Source of the DNA: an uncultured Oscillospiraceae bacterium
GTDB taxonomy: Bacteria; Bacillota; Clostridia; Oscillospirales; Oscillospiraceae
Length of the DNA: 33,966 nucleotides
Direction: 5' to 3'
Assembly: GCA_944385035.1 (NCBI GenBank)
Contig: CALWVV010000021.1
Location: forward strand, 1-33,966
Positions within the stretch are counted from its first letter, which is position 1. Every line of letters begins with the position of its first letter. A program made the translations under genes and the position numbers. The notes beneath the pieces are model-generated. The model did no database searches. It saw nothing but the letters and a program-made list of their open reading frames with translations, and had not been told where the DNA came from. Shown here piece by piece: positions 23,803 to 31,204 of the stretch.

Positions 23803-23831
23803 ATTATACCTTGGTGCCAGGGAAAAAGCAA
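23803..23831 (-). promoter_or_regulatory. Promoter of the liv operon
   Basis: On the minus strand, TTGCTT (23826-23831), 17-nt spacer and consensus TATAAT (23803-23808), about 85 nt upstream of the binding-protein start. Confidence 0.75.
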
Positions 23832-23833
23832 TA

Positions 23834-23872
23834 CAGATTTGCAAAGTATTTTCTGCAAAGTTGCAGATTTGC
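23834..23872. promoter_or_regulatory. Repeat cluster upstream of the liv promoter
   Basis: A perfect 7-2-7 inverted repeat TCTGCAAAGTTGCAGA (23852-23867) sits just upstream of the -35 box, with CAGATTTGC repeated at 23834-23842 and 23864-23872 (30 bp apart) and GCAAAGT at 23841 and 23856. The position suits an activator or repressor of amino acid uptake. No regulator is identified in the window. Confidence 0.45.
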
Positions 23873-24029
23873 CTGTCAGAGAGCCGAGAAGAGGGGAGAA
23901 CAAACGCAAGATATGGGAGAATGGAAACGTTTCAAAAGTTATTTTTGTGGCAGATACCGAAATAGTGGATGGAATATAAAAATATTTTGTATATATTGGC
24001 GAAATAAAGCAATCGACCGGAAAATTTTC

Positions 24030-24058
24030 TTGTAATTTGTGTGCTGTGAGCATATAAT
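24030..24058 (+). promoter_or_regulatory. Promoter of the riboswitch-symporter unit
   Basis: TTGTAA (24030-24035), 17 nt, consensus TATAAT (24053-24058), about 30 nt before the first riboswitch aptamer. Confidence 0.8.
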
Positions 24059-24096
24059 TGTCCTTAACAAACGGACAACTGAACAGGCCAGACGAT

Positions 24097-24263
24097 GTTC
24101 ACAGGGAAGCGGCCCCGTTTTAACGGGCCCACCGACGGTGTAACGCTCTCAGGTACGAGGACTGTGGACGGATGGCACTCTGGAGACACCCGCCCTGTGC
24201 GGGGGCCGAAGGTGCAAAACGGCGGAGCTTCCGCCGTCAATCTCTCAGGCAAAAGGACAGAGA
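24097..24263 (+). promoter_or_regulatory. Tandem glycine riboswitch
   Basis: Two consecutive glycine aptamers. The first (about 24097-24169) has the closing stem TTCACAG/CTGTGGA and the core CACCGACGGTGTAAC followed by CTCTCAGGTACGAGGAC. The second (about 24177-24263) closes with CTCTG/CAGAG, contains GGCCGAAGGTGCAAA and the highly typical CTCTCAGGCAAAAGGACAGAG. The linker between them is short, as in cooperative tandem glycine riboswitches. A terminator-like stem lies 60 nt downstream. Glycine binding would be expected to allow expression of the AGCS symporter that follows; the direction of control is inferred from the terminator. Confidence 0.93.
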
Positions 24264-24323
24264 CAGCGCAAACGGATCGGGGCCAATCCGGACCCGCCGG
24301 GATCGCCGTCAATAGCTTGGAAA

Positions 24324-24363
24324 AGAGGGGTTTGGCATCGGGCCGGACTCCTCTGTTTGTCTG
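24324..24363 (+). terminator. Expression-platform terminator of the glycine riboswitch
   Basis: A 12-bp stem with three wobble pairs (24324-24335 with 24343-24354) is followed by GTTTGTCTGTTT. It lies between the second aptamer and the symporter gene, where a riboswitch-controlled terminator is expected. Confidence 0.7.
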
Positions 24364-24397
24364 TTTGGGCTATGTTGCAGAGAGGGGAAGGATTAAC

Positions 24398-25786
24398 ATG
24401 ATGGAAATGATCACCACGGTCAACAGCGCAGTCAGCGGCTTTGTGTGGGGCCCGATTATGCTGGCACTGTTGGTGGGGACTGGTGTGTTTCTCACCTGCC
24501 GCACCGGCTGGGTTCAGGTGCGCCGGTTTGGTTACATTATGAAAAATACAGTGGGATCTCTGTTTCGTAAGTCAGACAAAGACCATGGGAGCAATTTGTC
24601 CCCCTTCCAGGCGGTGACCACTGCCCTGGCGGGCACCGTGGGTACAGGCAATATTGCCGGTGTTACCGGCGCCATCTTCATCGGGGGCCCCGGCGCTGTG
24701 TTTTGGATGTGGGTATCTGCTTTCTTTGGCATGTGTACCAAATATGCCGAGATCGCCCTGGCTCTGGAGTACCGGGTGACCGATGAGAATGGCACCCACA
24801 AGGGCGGCCCCATGTATTACATTGAGCGGGGCCTGGGAAAGGGCTGGAAGCCACTGGCCGTGCTCTTTGCCCTTTTGGGCGGTGTCGCTTCCTTTGGAAT
24901 CGGTAATATCGCCCAGTCCAGCGAGATTGCCGGAGCCATGAATGGAATGTTCGGGATGGACACCAGGGTGGCGGGCATACTGCTGGCCGTTATTGTGGCC
25001 GTTGTGGTCATCGGCGGTGTCAAGCGCATTGGTCAGGTGGCCTCCTATCTGGTGCCCTTTATGGCCATCTTCTATATCCTGGCCGGTGTGGTCGTGATCG
25101 TTATGCGCATTGGAGATGTCCCCGGTGTGCTTGCCAACATTGTGACCAGCGCTTTCAGTATGGAGGCGGTGGGCGGCGGTGTGTTTGGCTACGCCTTCAT
25201 GGTAGCAATGAAGCAGGGCTTTGCCCGTGGTGTGTTCTCCAATGAGGCCGGACTCGGCTCTGCCCCCATTGCCCACGCTGCCTCCTCCACCGACGAACCG
25301 ATCGAGCAGGCTATGTGGGGAGTGTTTGAGGTGTTCATCGACACTATCGTCATCTGTACCATCACCTCCCTGACGGTGCTTTTGTCCGGCCTGGAGCTGG
25401 GAGAGAGTGCGCTGGCCGCCTATACCTCCAACGGTGCCGCGGCGGTGAAGGCCTTCAATACCATTCTCCCCGGTGAGCTGGGTGGCCTTATCATTCAAGT
25501 CAGCCTTTTGTTCTTTGCCCTGTCCACCATTCTGGGCTGGAGCTATTATGGTGAGCGGTGCTGGGGCTATCTGACAGGGGAGAATAAGGTGATCAAAATC
25601 GTCTATAAAGCAGCCTTTGTGCTGATGTGCGTGGTGGGATCCACGGGCTCCGGGAAACTCATGTGGAGCATCGCCGACACCTTGAACGGCATGATGGCTA
25701 TCCCCAACTTGGTGGGCCTGTTGGCCTTGTCCGGTGTGGTGGCCAGGCTGAGCCGGGATTATTTCAACAGGACCATAAAAAAATAA
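24398..25786 (+). CDS. AGCS-family sodium:alanine/glycine symporter
   Basis: A 462-aa membrane transporter that couples Na+ entry to uptake of alanine or glycine. Family motifs are strong: FLTCRTGWVQVRRF near the N-terminus, SPFQAVTTALAGTVGTGNIAGVTGAI, FWMWVSAFFGMCTKYAEIALA, GGPMYYIERGLGK and GFARGVFSNEAGLGSAPIAHA. About ten or eleven helices are visible. ATG 24398 was chosen because AGGGGAAGG precedes it and the family begins at MMEMITTVNSAV; the open frame extending upstream crosses the riboswitch. Regulation by the tandem glycine riboswitch points to glycine as a physiological substrate or signal. A strong terminator follows. Confidence 0.95.
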   Translation: MMEMITTVNSAVSGFVWGPIMLALLVGTGVFLTCRTGWVQVRRFGYIMKNTVGSLFRKSDKDHGSNLSPFQAVTTALAGTVGTGNIAGVTGAIFIGGPGAVFWMWVSAFFGMCTKYAEIALALEYRVTDENGTHKGGPMYYIERGLGKGWKPLAVLFALLGGVASFGIGNIAQSSEIAGAMNGMFGMDTRVAGILLAVIVAVVVIGGVKRIGQVASYLVPFMAIFYILAGVVVIVMRIGDVPGVLANIVTSAFSMEAVGGGVFGYAFMVAMKQGFARGVFSNEAGLGSAPIAHAASSTDEPIEQAMWGVFEVFIDTIVICTITSLTVLLSGLELGESALAAYTSNGAAAVKAFNTILPGELGGLIIQVSLLFFALSTILGWSYYGERCWGYLTGENKVIKIVYKAAFVLMCVVGSTGSGKLMWSIADTLNGMMAIPNLVGLLALSGVVARLSRDYFNRTIKK

Positions 25787-25796
25787 AACCGCTTTG

Positions 25797-25831
25797 ACCG
25801 GCGGCCCTATCAGGGCCGTCGGTATTTTTTT
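25797..25831 (+). terminator. Terminator of the AGCS symporter gene
   Basis: A 12-bp stem (25797-25808 with 25812-25823, one wobble) is followed by ATTTTTTT, 10 nt after the stop codon. Confidence 0.92.
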
Positions 25832-25861
25832 GCATATGGCCGGGCCTGTCCTCATATAGAT
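25832..25861 (+). promoter_or_regulatory. Sigma-E-type promoter of the spoIIIA operon
   Basis: GCATATG (25832-25838), 14-nt spacer and CATATAGAT (25853-25861) match the mother-cell sigma-E pattern of an ATAT-type -35 and CATA-type -10, about 20 nt before spoIIIAA. SpoIIIA operons are sigma-E dependent in Bacillus and Clostridium. Confidence 0.75.
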
Positions 25862-25882
25862 GAGACAAAGGCGGGTGAAGTT

Positions 25883-26794
25883 ATGCAAAAGACAAAAGCA
25901 TCCCAGGCATATCGCCAGGCGGTAGGGGCACTTCCCCAGCGCCTGCGGCGGGAGGCCCTGGCGCTGAGTGAGGCGGACCAGGGCAGAGTGGAGGAACTGC
26001 GGCTGCGGACAGGCTGGCCCATGACCGCCCTGCTGCCGGAGGGGGAGCGTTCTTTGGGGGGAGTACCGGTGGAGAGCCGAGAGTTGGAGCAGCTTTTGGA
26101 GATTGCCAGTCAGGCTTCGGTACACACAGTACTGCCTCAGGTGCGTCAAGGATACCTGACGATCCAGGGGGGGCACCGGATCGGCTTGTGCGGAACTGCC
26201 GCCATGGAAGCAGGGCAGATCCATGCCCTGCGCGCATTCTCCTCGGCCAGCATCCGCATAGCCCGGCAGATCAAGGGGGCCTGCGCCCCTGTTTTGGACG
26301 GGCTGTGTCCAGGGGGACGGTTGGCGGATACCTTGATCCTCTCTCCTCCCGGACTGGGAAAAACCACCCTGCTCCGGGACCTGATCCGTGCCGTGTCCTG
26401 GGGGGAGGGGTGTTGTCCCCTGCGGGTGTCTCTGGCGGATGAACGGGGAGAGGTAGCCGCCCTCTTTCAGGGGGAACCGCAGCTGGAGGTGGGGCCCCGT
26501 ACCGATGTGGTGGAGGGCTGTCCAAAAGCCCAGGGACTCATGCTCCTTCTGCGGGCCATGAACCCACAAGTGCTGGCGGTGGATGAGATCACCGCCCCCG
26601 AGGATGTGGCAGCACTGGAGACGGCGGCGGGGTGTGGCGTCACACTGCTGGCCACCGCCCATGGGGAGGGATGGGAGGACCTGGAGCGCAGGCCGGTGTA
26701 CCGTGCGCTGATGGAAAAGCGGCTGTTTCGTTACTGCGTCCAAATTCGGCGGGACGGAGAGAAGCGCAGCTATCACATAGAGGAGTTGAGGTAA
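25883..26794 (+). CDS. spoIIIAA: Stage III sporulation protein AA
   Basis: A 303-aa AAA-type/secretion-superfamily ATPase of the SpoIIIA-SpoIIQ channel that joins mother cell and forespore after engulfment. The N-terminal region (about 1-140) contains VEELRLRTGWP and the HRIGLCGTA stretch. The ATPase domain has Walker A SPPGLGKTTLLRD (about 153-165), LADERGEV, the PKAQGLMLLLRAMNPQVLAVDEI Walker B region and an LATAHGE sensor. These are the usual features of SpoIIIAA. ATG 25883 is the only suitable start, though its ribosome site (AAAGGCGGG) is weak. It is the first gene of an eight-gene operon, mostly joined by overlaps. Confidence 0.97.
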   Translation: MQKTKASQAYRQAVGALPQRLRREALALSEADQGRVEELRLRTGWPMTALLPEGERSLGGVPVESRELEQLLEIASQASVHTVLPQVRQGYLTIQGGHRIGLCGTAAMEAGQIHALRAFSSASIRIARQIKGACAPVLDGLCPGGRLADTLILSPPGLGKTTLLRDLIRAVSWGEGCCPLRVSLADERGEVAALFQGEPQLEVGPRTDVVEGCPKAQGLMLLLRAMNPQVLAVDEITAPEDVAALETAAGCGVTLLATAHGEGWEDLERRPVYRALMEKRLFRYCVQIRRDGEKRSYHIEELR

Positions 26795-27304
26795 ATGGTC
26801 CATCTCATAGGAGCGACGCTGTTGGCGGCGGGGTGTGGATATTTGGGATTTCAGGCAGCGGAAACTCTGCGCCGGAAGAGCAGGAGTTTGAGACAGATGG
26901 CTCAGGCCCTGGCGCTGGTGGAAGGGGAATTAGAGCTTGGCTCCCCTCCTCTGGGGCAGCTGCTGGAGCGAGTGGCGAACCGCAGTGCCGGGCCAGCCAA
27001 AAGACTGATGGAGGCCTGTGTGCAAGGACTGGATCGGCTGGACCGAGAGGATTTTTCCACCCTTTGGCGGCGGCAGGTAGCCGGACTGGAGGAGCTGGGG
27101 GAGGAGGGAAGGGCTGCCCTGTCTCCTTTGGGCGATATATTGGGGCGCTATGACGGACAGGCCCAGCGGGAAGGGACCCAGGTGGTGCGCCAGGCTCTGG
27201 AGAAGTTGGCCCAGCGGTGGGAGGAGGAGCGCCGGCGGCAGGGCCGGGTCTACCAGGTTTTGGGGCTGTCGGGCGGAGCGTTTCTGGTTATTTTATTGCT
27301 GTAA
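26795..27304 (+). CDS. spoIIIAB: Stage III sporulation protein AB
   Basis: A 169-aa membrane protein of the SpoIIIA complex, in the GspF-like position of a secretion-type apparatus. An N-terminal helix (about 4-21), a long charged helical middle region with LERVANRSAGPAKRLMEAC, and a C-terminal helix (about 153-168) ending at the membrane give the family layout. ATG 26795 directly follows the spoIIIAA stop. It is separated from spoIIIAC by about 48 nt. Confidence 0.93.
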   Translation: MVHLIGATLLAAGCGYLGFQAAETLRRKSRSLRQMAQALALVEGELELGSPPLGQLLERVANRSAGPAKRLMEACVQGLDRLDREDFSTLWRRQVAGLEELGEEGRAALSPLGDILGRYDGQAQREGTQVVRQALEKLAQRWEEERRRQGRVYQVLGLSGGAFLVILLL

Positions 27305-27352
27305 ACGGGCAGGAGTCCCACGAAAAATACCAAAGAAGGTAGGGAAATTACA

Positions 27353-27547
27353 TTGGATGTAGATCTGATCTTTAAGATTGCCGCCATTGGCATCCTGGTG
27401 GCAGTGCTCAACCAGGTGCTCAGCCGGGCAGGGCGGGACGAACAGGCTATGATGACCACGCTTGCGGGGCTGGTAGTGGTGCTGATGATGGTGGTGCGGG
27501 AGATTGCCAGTCTTTTTGACCTGGTAAAGACCCTGTTTGGCCTGTGA
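27353..27547 (+). CDS. spoIIIAC: Stage III sporulation protein AC
   Basis: A 64-aa two-helix membrane protein of the SpoIIIA complex, of normal length. Helices at about 5-22 and 36-53 enclose the conserved loop SRAGRDEQA. The only start in frame is TTG 27353, with AAGGTAGGG about 8 nt upstream, so initiation is likely weaker than for its neighbours. Its stop overlaps the start of spoIIIAD. Confidence 0.93.
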   Translation: MDVDLIFKIAAIGILVAVLNQVLSRAGRDEQAMMTTLAGLVVVLMMVVREIASLFDLVKTLFGL

Positions 27548-27936
27548 TGGAGACGATGGTCAAGCTGGCCGGGGTGGCGGTAACAGCAGTGGTGTTCAGC
27601 GGGGTGTTACGGAAAAACACCCCTGAACTGGCTCTGCTGCTGACCGCGGCGGCCGGGGTGTGGATGCTGACCCTGGTGGCAGATAGCCTGGGGGCGGCGG
27701 TGGAGCTGATGGACGAGCTGGCCGGACAGGCGGGGGTGTCTGAGGTACTGCTGGAACCGGTGGTCAAGACAGTGGTCCTGTCTATCCTGACGAAACTGAC
27801 CGCGGAGATCTGCCGTTCGGCAGGGGAGAGCGGGATAGCGGCCTTTGTGGAGACGGCAGGAAGTGTACTGGCTCTGGTGGTTGCCCTGCCCCTGGTGCGG
27901 GCGGTGGCCCAGCTCATGGGGGAGTTGCTGGTATGA
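27547..27936 (+). CDS. spoIIIAD: Stage III sporulation protein AD
   Basis: A 129-aa membrane protein with four hydrophobic segments and the conserved FVETAGSVLALVVALPLV region, typical of SpoIIIAD. ATG 27547 overlaps the spoIIIAC stop (TGATG); a GTG at 27544 in the same frame is an alternative. Its own stop overlaps the next ATG. It resembles SpoIIIAE and SpoIIIAC in composition, as expected for complex subunits. Confidence 0.92.
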   Translation: METMVKLAGVAVTAVVFSGVLRKNTPELALLLTAAAGVWMLTLVADSLGAAVELMDELAGQAGVSEVLLEPVVKTVVLSILTKLTAEICRSAGESGIAAFVETAGSVLALVVALPLVRAVAQLMGELLV

Positions 27937-28997
27937 AGCGGGTGGTGATTTTTTTGTGCTTGACGGCTTTGTGCGTGATTCCAAGTTTGGGAGCGGAGTT
28001 TTCGGTATCCGGGCTGGACGAGGTCATGGAACAGGCAGAGAGCTACGGTGTGGAACCCCAGGGGGACCTGGAACAGGGAATGGGAAACCTCTTTTCCGAT
28101 GCGGCGGAGCAGGTGGGCGGTTTGCTGCGTGCCAGCATGGCTACGGGGCTGAAGCTGATGGCGGTGGTGCTTTTGTGCGGCCTGGCCCAAAGTGCAAAAC
28201 TCCAGAGCTCGGATGAGAGGCTGTCAGCAGTCAACATCGCCGGGGCCCTGGCAATCACCGCCCTGACCATGACCGACATGTCAGTCATGATTGGCCTGGG
28301 CCGGGACACCTTAGGGCGAATGGAGGGATTTTCTTCCCTCCTGCTGCCGGTAATGGCAGTACTGACCGCGGCTACGGGGGGGATTACTGCCGCTGCTGTC
28401 CGCCAGGGGGTGACGGTGATGTTTTCCCAGCTGCTTATGCTGGCGATGGACCGGCTTTTGATCCCTATGGTCTATGCCTATGTGGCCCTGAGCTGTGCCC
28501 ACGCGGCGGTGGGGAATCCCGGCCTTCAAAAGCTGGCAGGTCTGGTAAAGAGCATGGTTACCTTTCTCCTTACGGCTATGCTGTTGGCCTTTGTGGGCTA
28601 TCTTACAGCCAGCGGAGCCATTGCGGGCAGCGTGGATGCGGCGGCCATTAAAGCGGCAAAGCTGACCATCTCCCGTGCCATCCCGGTAGTGGGGGGCATA
28701 TTGGCCGACGCGTCCGAGTCGGTGCTGGCCGGGGCAGGAGTTCTGAGGGGGACGGTAGGAGCAGTGGGACTGGTGACGGTGTTGGCCATCTGCTTGACCC
28801 CCTTTCTCCGCCTTGCAGTACAGTACTTTGTGTTTAAAATCACAGGAGCCCTCAGCGCCTGTGTGGCTCAGCCCAGATTGAGCCAGCTCATTGAGGCCAT
28901 CGGCGGAGCCTTTGGACTGGTGCTGGGGATGACTGGTGCCGGGGCGCTCATTTTGCTGGTGAGCCTGGTGTCTGCCATTACGGTGGTGACGGTATGA
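27933..28997 (+). CDS. spoIIIAE: Stage III sporulation protein AE
   Basis: A 354-aa multi-spanning membrane protein, the largest SpoIIIA subunit. A signal-like N-terminus (1-21, ending SLGAE) precedes about seven or eight hydrophobic helices, with SSLLLPVMAVLTAATGG and the LIEAIGGAFGLVLGMTGAGALIL stretch typical of the family. It probably forms part of the transmembrane channel between mother cell and forespore. ATG 27933 overlaps the spoIIIAD stop by 4 nt, and its stop overlaps spoIIIAF. Confidence 0.95.
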   Translation: MKRVVIFLCLTALCVIPSLGAEFSVSGLDEVMEQAESYGVEPQGDLEQGMGNLFSDAAEQVGGLLRASMATGLKLMAVVLLCGLAQSAKLQSSDERLSAVNIAGALAITALTMTDMSVMIGLGRDTLGRMEGFSSLLLPVMAVLTAATGGITAAAVRQGVTVMFSQLLMLAMDRLLIPMVYAYVALSCAHAAVGNPGLQKLAGLVKSMVTFLLTAMLLAFVGYLTASGAIAGSVDAAAIKAAKLTISRAIPVVGGILADASESVLAGAGVLRGTVGAVGLVTVLAICLTPFLRLAVQYFVFKITGALSACVAQPRLSQLIEAIGGAFGLVLGMTGAGALILLVSLVSAITVVTV

Positions 28998-29491
28998 TGG
29001 AGGGGGTGCGCGTGTGGCTGCTGTCCGTTCTGTCCGTCTCATTTCTGTGTGCCCTGGCCGATGCCATCATGCCAAAGGGACCGGTGAAGGGGGTAGGAAA
29101 GCTGGTGTGCGGTTTGATTTTGGCCGTGACGGTGGTGTCACCGGTGGTCAGTCTGGACGTGGAGAGCGGAGTTCAGTGGCTGGAAGGCTGGGAGGTCGGA
29201 CTGGAGCAGCGGGAAGAGGAGCTGAAAAAGCAGGTGGACGAAGAGATGAAAACAATCATAGAGCAGGAATATGAAGCATATATTGTGGACAAGGCGGCAC
29301 AGCTGGGAGCGGCGTGCACCGCCCAGGTGGAGTGCCGCCAGGAGGACGAGGGTGTGTACCTTCCCCAAAGGATTTGGATTCGTGGAGCATTGTCCCAACC
29401 CCAGCGGGAGGCACTGTCCGAATCGCTTATGGAGGAGCTGGGTATAGCTTCGGAGGCACTGCATTATGAGGTCGGGGAGGGGACGCCATGA
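28994..29491 (+). CDS. spoIIIAF: Stage III sporulation protein AF
   Basis: A 165-aa protein of the SpoIIIA complex with two N-terminal helices (about 6-25, 34-52) and a soluble domain from about 75 that holds the long charged helix EEELKKQVDEEMKTIIEQEYE. This ring-building-motif-like domain is typical of SpoIIIAF. ATG 28994 overlaps the spoIIIAE stop; ATG 28997 is also possible. It overlaps spoIIIAG by 4 nt. Confidence 0.92.
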   Translation: MMEGVRVWLLSVLSVSFLCALADAIMPKGPVKGVGKLVCGLILAVTVVSPVVSLDVESGVQWLEGWEVGLEQREEELKKQVDEEMKTIIEQEYEAYIVDKAAQLGAACTAQVECRQEDEGVYLPQRIWIRGALSQPQREALSESLMEELGIASEALHYEVGEGTP

Positions 29492-30003
29492 ACGGAACGT
29501 GGATGCAGTCCCTTCCAAAGTGGAAGGGGGCGCTGGGAAAATATCAAGGGGTTCTGTTGGTGATTGTGGTGGGAGTGCTGCTTCTCCTGCTGCCCACCGG
29601 AGGCGGGGCAGCTTCTCAGGAGAAAATTCCCCCATCGGCAGCGGAGGCTACCTTTGATCTGGAGGAATTTGAGAAGCACCTGGAGGGTACGCTCTCCGAA
29701 ATCCAAGGAGCGGGGAAGGTGCGGGTGGTGCTGACCCTGGACAGCTCCAGCCGCCAGGTGTTGGCCCAGGACGTGGAGCGAGAGGCCGACGGCGGGGGCA
29801 GCTCCACGGTAGTTACCGTGGGCTCAGGCGCCGGAAATCAGGAGGTGGTGGCACTTCAAACAGTTGCGCCCCAGTTCCGAGGGGCGCTGGTGGTGTGCCC
29901 AGGGGGCGGGCAGGCCCAGACGAAGCTGCGGCTTTTGGAGGCTGTGTCTGCCCTGACGGGGCTGAGCGCGGACCGGATCTCGATTTGTGAAGGAAATTCT
30001 TAA
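29488..30003 (+). CDS. spoIIIAG: Stage III sporulation protein AG
   Basis: A 171-aa bitopic membrane protein that in B. subtilis forms a large ring in the intermembrane space. One helix (about 22-39) is followed by the ring-building domain: EEFEKHLEGTLSEIQGAGKVRVVLTL, a Gly/Ser-rich loop, and the second half APQFRGALVVCPGGG...LLEAVSALTGLSADRI. This split by a loop is typical of SpoIIIAG. It overlaps spoIIIAF and lies 23 nt before spoIIIAH. Confidence 0.95.
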   Translation: MNGTWMQSLPKWKGALGKYQGVLLVIVVGVLLLLLPTGGGAASQEKIPPSAAEATFDLEEFEKHLEGTLSEIQGAGKVRVVLTLDSSSRQVLAQDVEREADGGGSSTVVTVGSGAGNQEVVALQTVAPQFRGALVVCPGGGQAQTKLRLLEAVSALTGLSADRISICEGNS

Positions 30004-30026
30004 ATTTTATAACTGGAGGAATTGAC

Positions 30027-30650
30027 ATGAGGACAGGAAAGAAGGGGGCCAACTGGTCCCAGCTGTGGAAGCGCAACGCGGTGGTGGCTGCAATTGCTTT
30101 GTTTATCTGCGCGGCGGTCTACTTAAACTGGAGCTATGGCCAGGAGGCCCAGGCGGGTAAGACCCTGGGACAGTCGGCTATGGTGGGGGGGAATACCAAC
30201 GATCCCCTGGTATCCGGTGACAGCTCCGCCCAGACGGGGAGCACGGACGCAGCTCAGAGCGGAGACACCCAGACCTCCGCCCAAACGGAGACAGGAAGCG
30301 AATATTTTGCGACCGCCCGCCTCAACCGCCAGCAGGCCAGAGACAGCGCCCTGTCCTTACTTCAGGACGCTGCTGCACGAGAGGATGCCGATGAGACGGT
30401 AAAGACCCAGGTAAACGATACCATTCAAACCATGGCCGACTATACCGTTACTGAGGCCCAAATTGAGAATCTGGTCATCGCCAAGGGCTATACCGACTGT
30501 GTGGCCTTTATTGGAGAAGATGCCCTCTCCCTGGCGGTAGCCGCTCCGGAGGGTGGGCTCACAGAGGCGGATACTGCCAAAATTGTGGATGTGGTCAATC
30601 AGAGTTCCGGATTTACAGCCGATCAGATCAAGATTATTGAGGTGGAGTAA
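30027..30650 (+). CDS. spoIIIAH: Stage III sporulation protein AH
   Basis: A 207-aa membrane protein that interacts with forespore SpoIIQ, or its functional counterpart in clostridia, across the intermembrane space. A single N-terminal helix (about 20-36) is followed by a low-complexity Ser/Thr/Gln/Asp linker (about 45-90) and the ring-building domain (about 95-207) starting FATARLNRQQARDSALSLLQ and ending SSGFTADQIKIIEVE. ATG 30027 follows CTGGAGGAA. Last gene of the spoIIIA operon; no clear terminator follows, so transcripts could run on into the Asp23 gene. Confidence 0.94.
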   Translation: MRTGKKGANWSQLWKRNAVVAAIALFICAAVYLNWSYGQEAQAGKTLGQSAMVGGNTNDPLVSGDSSAQTGSTDAAQSGDTQTSAQTETGSEYFATARLNRQQARDSALSLLQDAAAREDADETVKTQVNDTIQTMADYTVTEAQIENLVIAKGYTDCVAFIGEDALSLAVAAPEGGLTEADTAKIVDVVNQSSGFTADQIKIIEVE

Positions 30651-30682
30651 GGGGAGAGAGGGAAACTTTTTCGCCCGCGCGG

Positions 30683-30711
30683 TTGTCAAATGGGGGAAAG
30701 TGTGGTATCAT
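30683..30711 (+). promoter_or_regulatory. Sigma-A promoter of the Asp23-family gene
   Basis: TTGTCA (30683-30688), 17 nt, TATCAT (30706-30711), 45 nt before the ATG. It gives this gene vegetative expression independent of the sporulation operon. Confidence 0.8.
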
Positions 30712-30755
30712 AACCATAACCTGTTTGAAAACTGGGAACAGAGGAGTGGCATAAC

Positions 30756-31103
30756 ATGAGTGACAGCAAAGAGTATGTCTCCCGCTCTGACGAGCTGGGC
30801 AACATCCACATTTCCGAAGAAGTCCTTGCGGCCATTTCTGCCGCCGCCGCCCTGGAGGTGGAGGGAGTCAGCAGCCTGGCCAATGCCGGTAAAAAGAGCT
30901 TGGCTAAGGATGTCCGGGTAAAGATGGAAAACGACAAGGTACAGGTGGACCTGTCCGTGCTGATGGCATACGGCGCCACCATCCCTGAGATGGGTAAGGC
31001 AGTGCAGGACGCGGTCAAAAACGCCATCGAGTCCATGAGCGGCCTGGAGGTCTCCGCCGTCAATGTAAATGTGGGCGGGATCACCTTCCCTCCTAAGGCG
31101 TAA
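30756..31103 (+). CDS. Asp23/Gls24-family envelope-stress-type protein
   Basis: A 115-aa Asp23 (DUF322) protein, of the YqhY/YloU type by size. GNIHISEEVLAAISAAAALEVEGVSSLAN is the family signature, followed by a central strand pair and VQDAVKNAIESMSGLEVSAVNVNVGGI. Family members are linked to cell-envelope homeostasis or fatty-acid synthesis control. In Bacillus, yqhY lies after accB and accC downstream of spoIIIAH; here it follows spoIIIAH directly. ATG 30756 has an AGAGGAG ribosome site. A bidirectional terminator comes next. Confidence 0.95.
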   Translation: MSDSKEYVSRSDELGNIHISEEVLAAISAAAALEVEGVSSLANAGKKSLAKDVRVKMENDKVQVDLSVLMAYGATIPEMGKAVQDAVKNAIESMSGLEVSAVNVNVGGITFPPKA

Positions 31104-31118
31104 TCAATCCAAGATATG

Positions 31119-31152
31119 AAAAAAGCACGATTCATCTGAATCGTGCTTTTTT
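31119..31152 (+). terminator. Bidirectional terminator after the Asp23-family gene
   Basis: AAAAAAGCACGATTCA (31119-31134) pairs with 31137-31152, giving an uninterrupted stem of up to 14 bp with a small loop and a six-T tail in either direction. Confidence 0.92.
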
Positions 31153-31161
31153 GCATCCTCA

Positions 31162-31191
31162 AAAAGAAATCCCCCCGGCAATGCCGGGGGG
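31162..31191 (-). terminator. Terminator of rpsB-tsf
   Basis: On the minus strand a stem of CCCCCCGGCA (31171-31180) with 31182-31191 is followed by ATTTCTTTTTG, 14 nt after the tsf stop. Confidence 0.88.
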
Positions 31192-31204
31192 ATGACAGGG
31201 AAAA

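Noticed and set aside
23932-23945. CcpA cre-like site TGGAAACGTTTCAA
   Set aside because: It contains a symmetric GAAACGTTTC core but mismatches the cre consensus at two positions and lies over 100 bp upstream of the liv -35 box, so it is too weak to annotate.
24572-26803. Minus-strand open frame of 743 codons
   Set aside because: Antisense to the AGCS symporter and spoIIIAA and crossing the terminator and sigma-E promoter between them; the His/Gln/Gly-rich product is typical of a shadow frame.
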